Origin: Flavobacterium cupreum
GTDB lineage: Bacteria > Bacteroidota > Bacteroidia > Flavobacteriales > Flavobacteriaceae
Direction of reading: 5' to 3'
NCBI RefSeq assembly: GCF_003996965.1
Contig: NZ_QWDM01000001.1
Location: forward strand, 62,001-126,000
Length of the DNA: 64,000 nt
This document shows positions 62,968 through 64,000 of this stretch, in pieces. Numbering within the stretch: the stretch's first letter is position 1; the number at the start of each line of letters is the position of its first letter. Below the pieces are notes generated by a model. The model was not told where the DNA came from. It did no database searches and saw nothing but the letters and a program-made list of their open reading frames with translations. Made by a program: the position numbers and the translations under genes.

Positions 62968-63732
62968 TTATTTTGCTGTAAAAAAATAGAGCGTAATTAA
63001 TCCGCCTATTATGATTATTATTTTTTTTAATATGTCCTGATTTATTTTTCTTGTCAATGAAGCTCCATAGTACCCGCCGATAAGGGCTCCTGCAATCATA
63101 ACCAGCGTAAAATGCCAGTCTATTAAACCGGAGAATAAAAGCGTTAAGGCTGCAACCCCATTGTTTACCGCAACCATTAATACTTTTAACCCATTCATTT
63201 CATTTAGGCTTTTCATTCCGTAGAAAGTAAATACAGTTAAAACCATCATACCCAGCCCGGCACCGAAATAACCTCCGTATATGCCTAATAGCAGAAGTGG
63301 AGCAAATTTTTTATGATCATAGCTAAAACTTTCCTGCGTTTGCTTCTTGGCCTTAAAATATTCCAAAATTTTAGAACTGAAAGAAAACAGCAGCCATGAA
63401 AATAAAAGAAAATAAGGCACCAGAAATTCAAAAGTTTTAGAGGAGGCCAAAATTAACAGCATCGCTCCCAGAAAACCTCCCAGGCCAGATATGAAAAGCA
63501 GGTAAATCAAGGTTCTTCTCGAAGCTTTAATATCGTTGTGAAATGCCTTGGCACTTGCAATATTGCCTGGCCAGAGTGCCACGGTGCTAATTGCATTTGC
63601 ACTTACCGGAGAAGCCCCCGCAAAGACAAGACTCGGAAACGCAATAAAACCTCCGCCTCCGGCAACGGCATTGAGCACGCTTCCTGCCACGGCAGCGAAG
63701 AATAACAGGACCTCAATAGTATACTGTTCCAT
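62968..63732 (-). CDS. TSUP (TauE/SafE) family membrane transporter
   Basis: 254 residues with about eight membrane spans. First repeat AVAGSVLNAVAGGGGFIAFP and SANAISTVALWPGNIAS; second repeat LGIYGGYFGAGLGMMVLTVF and VAALTLLFSGLIDWHFTLVM. The G-x-G-G-G-F and G-x-x-x-G-x-G patterns belong to TauE/SafE, which export sulfite, sulfoacetate or other organosulfur anions. Spacing of 15 bp to gap and 2 bp to the next gene makes one operon. Confidence 0.85.
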   Translation of the reverse strand: MEQYTIEVLLFFAAVAGSVLNAVAGGGGFIAFPSLVFAGASPVSANAISTVALWPGNIASAKAFHNDIKASRRTLIYLLFISGLGGFLGAMLLILASSKTFEFLVPYFLLFSWLLFSFSSKILEYFKAKKQTQESFSYDHKKFAPLLLLGIYGGYFGAGLGMMVLTVFTFYGMKSLNEMNGLKVLMVAVNNGVAALTLLFSGLIDWHFTLVMIAGALIGGYYGASLTRKINQDILKKIIIIIGGLITLYFFTAK

Positions 63733-63734
63733 AT

Positions 63735-64000
63735 TTATTGATTTTTAAAATTTAATTCCCAAAATGCGATGATTTCACTGGCTATTTCCTGTCCAAACTC
63801 TTCCAGGGCAAAATGTCCTGTGGGATAAAAAACCAATTTGGAATTAGAAATATCCCTGTGCAGCAGTTCTGCTCCTTCTCTTTTAAAAAATTCATCATTT
63901 TCTCCCCACACTATTAAAGTGGGAGGCTGCAGCTTTATAAGCGTTTCCTGCCACAGCGAATACAGTTCAATATTTGTTTTATAATCTCTTTTCAGATTGA
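63735..64000 (-). CDS. alpha/beta hydrolase, C-terminal part (5' end beyond window)
   Basis: 88 codons are visible, ending at TAA (63735-63737). The segment LIVWGENDEFFKREGAELLHR holds the acid residue (END), and FYPTGHFALEEFG the catalytic His; both are typical of haloalkane/fluoroacetate dehalogenase-like hydrolases. The nucleophile elbow lies outside the window. Its stop is 2 bp before the TSUP start, so it is the first visible gene of that operon. Confidence 0.8.
   Translation of the reverse strand, partial: NLKRDYKTNIELYSLWQETLIKLQPPTLIVWGENDEFFKREGAELLHRDISNSKLVFYPTGHFALEEFGQEIASEIIAFWELNFKNQ

Noticed and set aside
1..64000. CRISPR array, tRNA, rRNA, prophage or integrative element
   Set aside because: No direct repeats with regular spacers, no cloverleaf sequences, integrase, att-like duplication or phage structural genes were seen.

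Overview
The window is AT-rich and reads as a chromosomal segment of a Bacteroidota bacterium, most likely Flavobacterium or a close relative. Supporting signs are type IX secretion (T9SS) C-terminal sorting domains, promoters of the TAnnTTTG type, lipoproteins starting MKxxx with a short lipobox, dense PAS-type histidine kinases, DUF3606 and YdaT-like mini-proteins, and start sites without strong Shine-Dalgarno sequences. No rRNA, tRNA, CRISPR array, integrase or intact insertion sequence was seen.

Layout: (1) 1-2113, minus: a membrane protein resembling Pyr4/PaxB-type terpene cyclases, a UbiA prenyltransferase and a family 2 glycosyltransferase with overlapping stops and starts. (2) 2364-8480: a lipoprotein, a large unrecognised protein, a RadD-like helicase, a YodC-like mini-protein, and a GH130 glycosidase/phosphorylase with a DUF3606 mini-gene. 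(3) 8775-15668: a FAD/Rieske oxidoreductase, an SpoIIAA-like protein, membrane proteins and a large multi-PAS kinase. (4) 16201-19883: cassette A, made of a tiny 'PPPGLPDEP-transmembrane' protein, a T9SS surface protein and an exported 'GIGT' protein. (5) 20309-24101: two kinases and a response regulator, one kinase built on 21-residue coiled-coil repeats. (6) 24265-27136: an M1-type metallopeptidase, a REP-like palindrome and a lipoprotein. (7) 27186-33094, minus: an exopolysaccharide-type module of glycosyltransferase, membrane/HEAT-like protein, YaiO-like outer-membrane protein, response regulator and hybrid kinase. (8) 33231-35754, minus: a cyclase-like protein, an isochorismatase-like hydrolase and a GlxA-type regulator. 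(9) 36560-40444: a compact three-gene operon of alpha/beta hydrolase, caspase-like peptidase and a protein of unknown function; this is the best candidate for an undescribed system. (10) 41386-45004: LytTR regulator, PAS kinase and response regulator, followed by cassette B (45518-49131), a full paralogous copy of cassette A. (11) 49235-54366: an esterase, a run of very acidic or tiny stress-type proteins, a response regulator and an AlkB dioxygenase. (12) 54517-60336: a UvrD-type helicase, a broken SAP/Rho-N-like mini-gene, a GNAT enzyme, a VOC protein, an AraC regulator and a frameshifted DUF417 gene. (13) 60524-64000, minus: a BshB1-like deacetylase, a flavin-type oxidase, GAPDH, a TSUP transporter and the end of an alpha/beta hydrolase.

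Functional themes: ten two-component proteins lie within about 41 kb and are interleaved with genes for surface proteins and polysaccharide, so the middle of the window looks like a sensing-and-surface-remodelling region. The duplicated three-gene surface cassettes (A and B) and the caspase operon are the features with the least precedent. Functional names here rest on motif recognition by eye; no database search was run.
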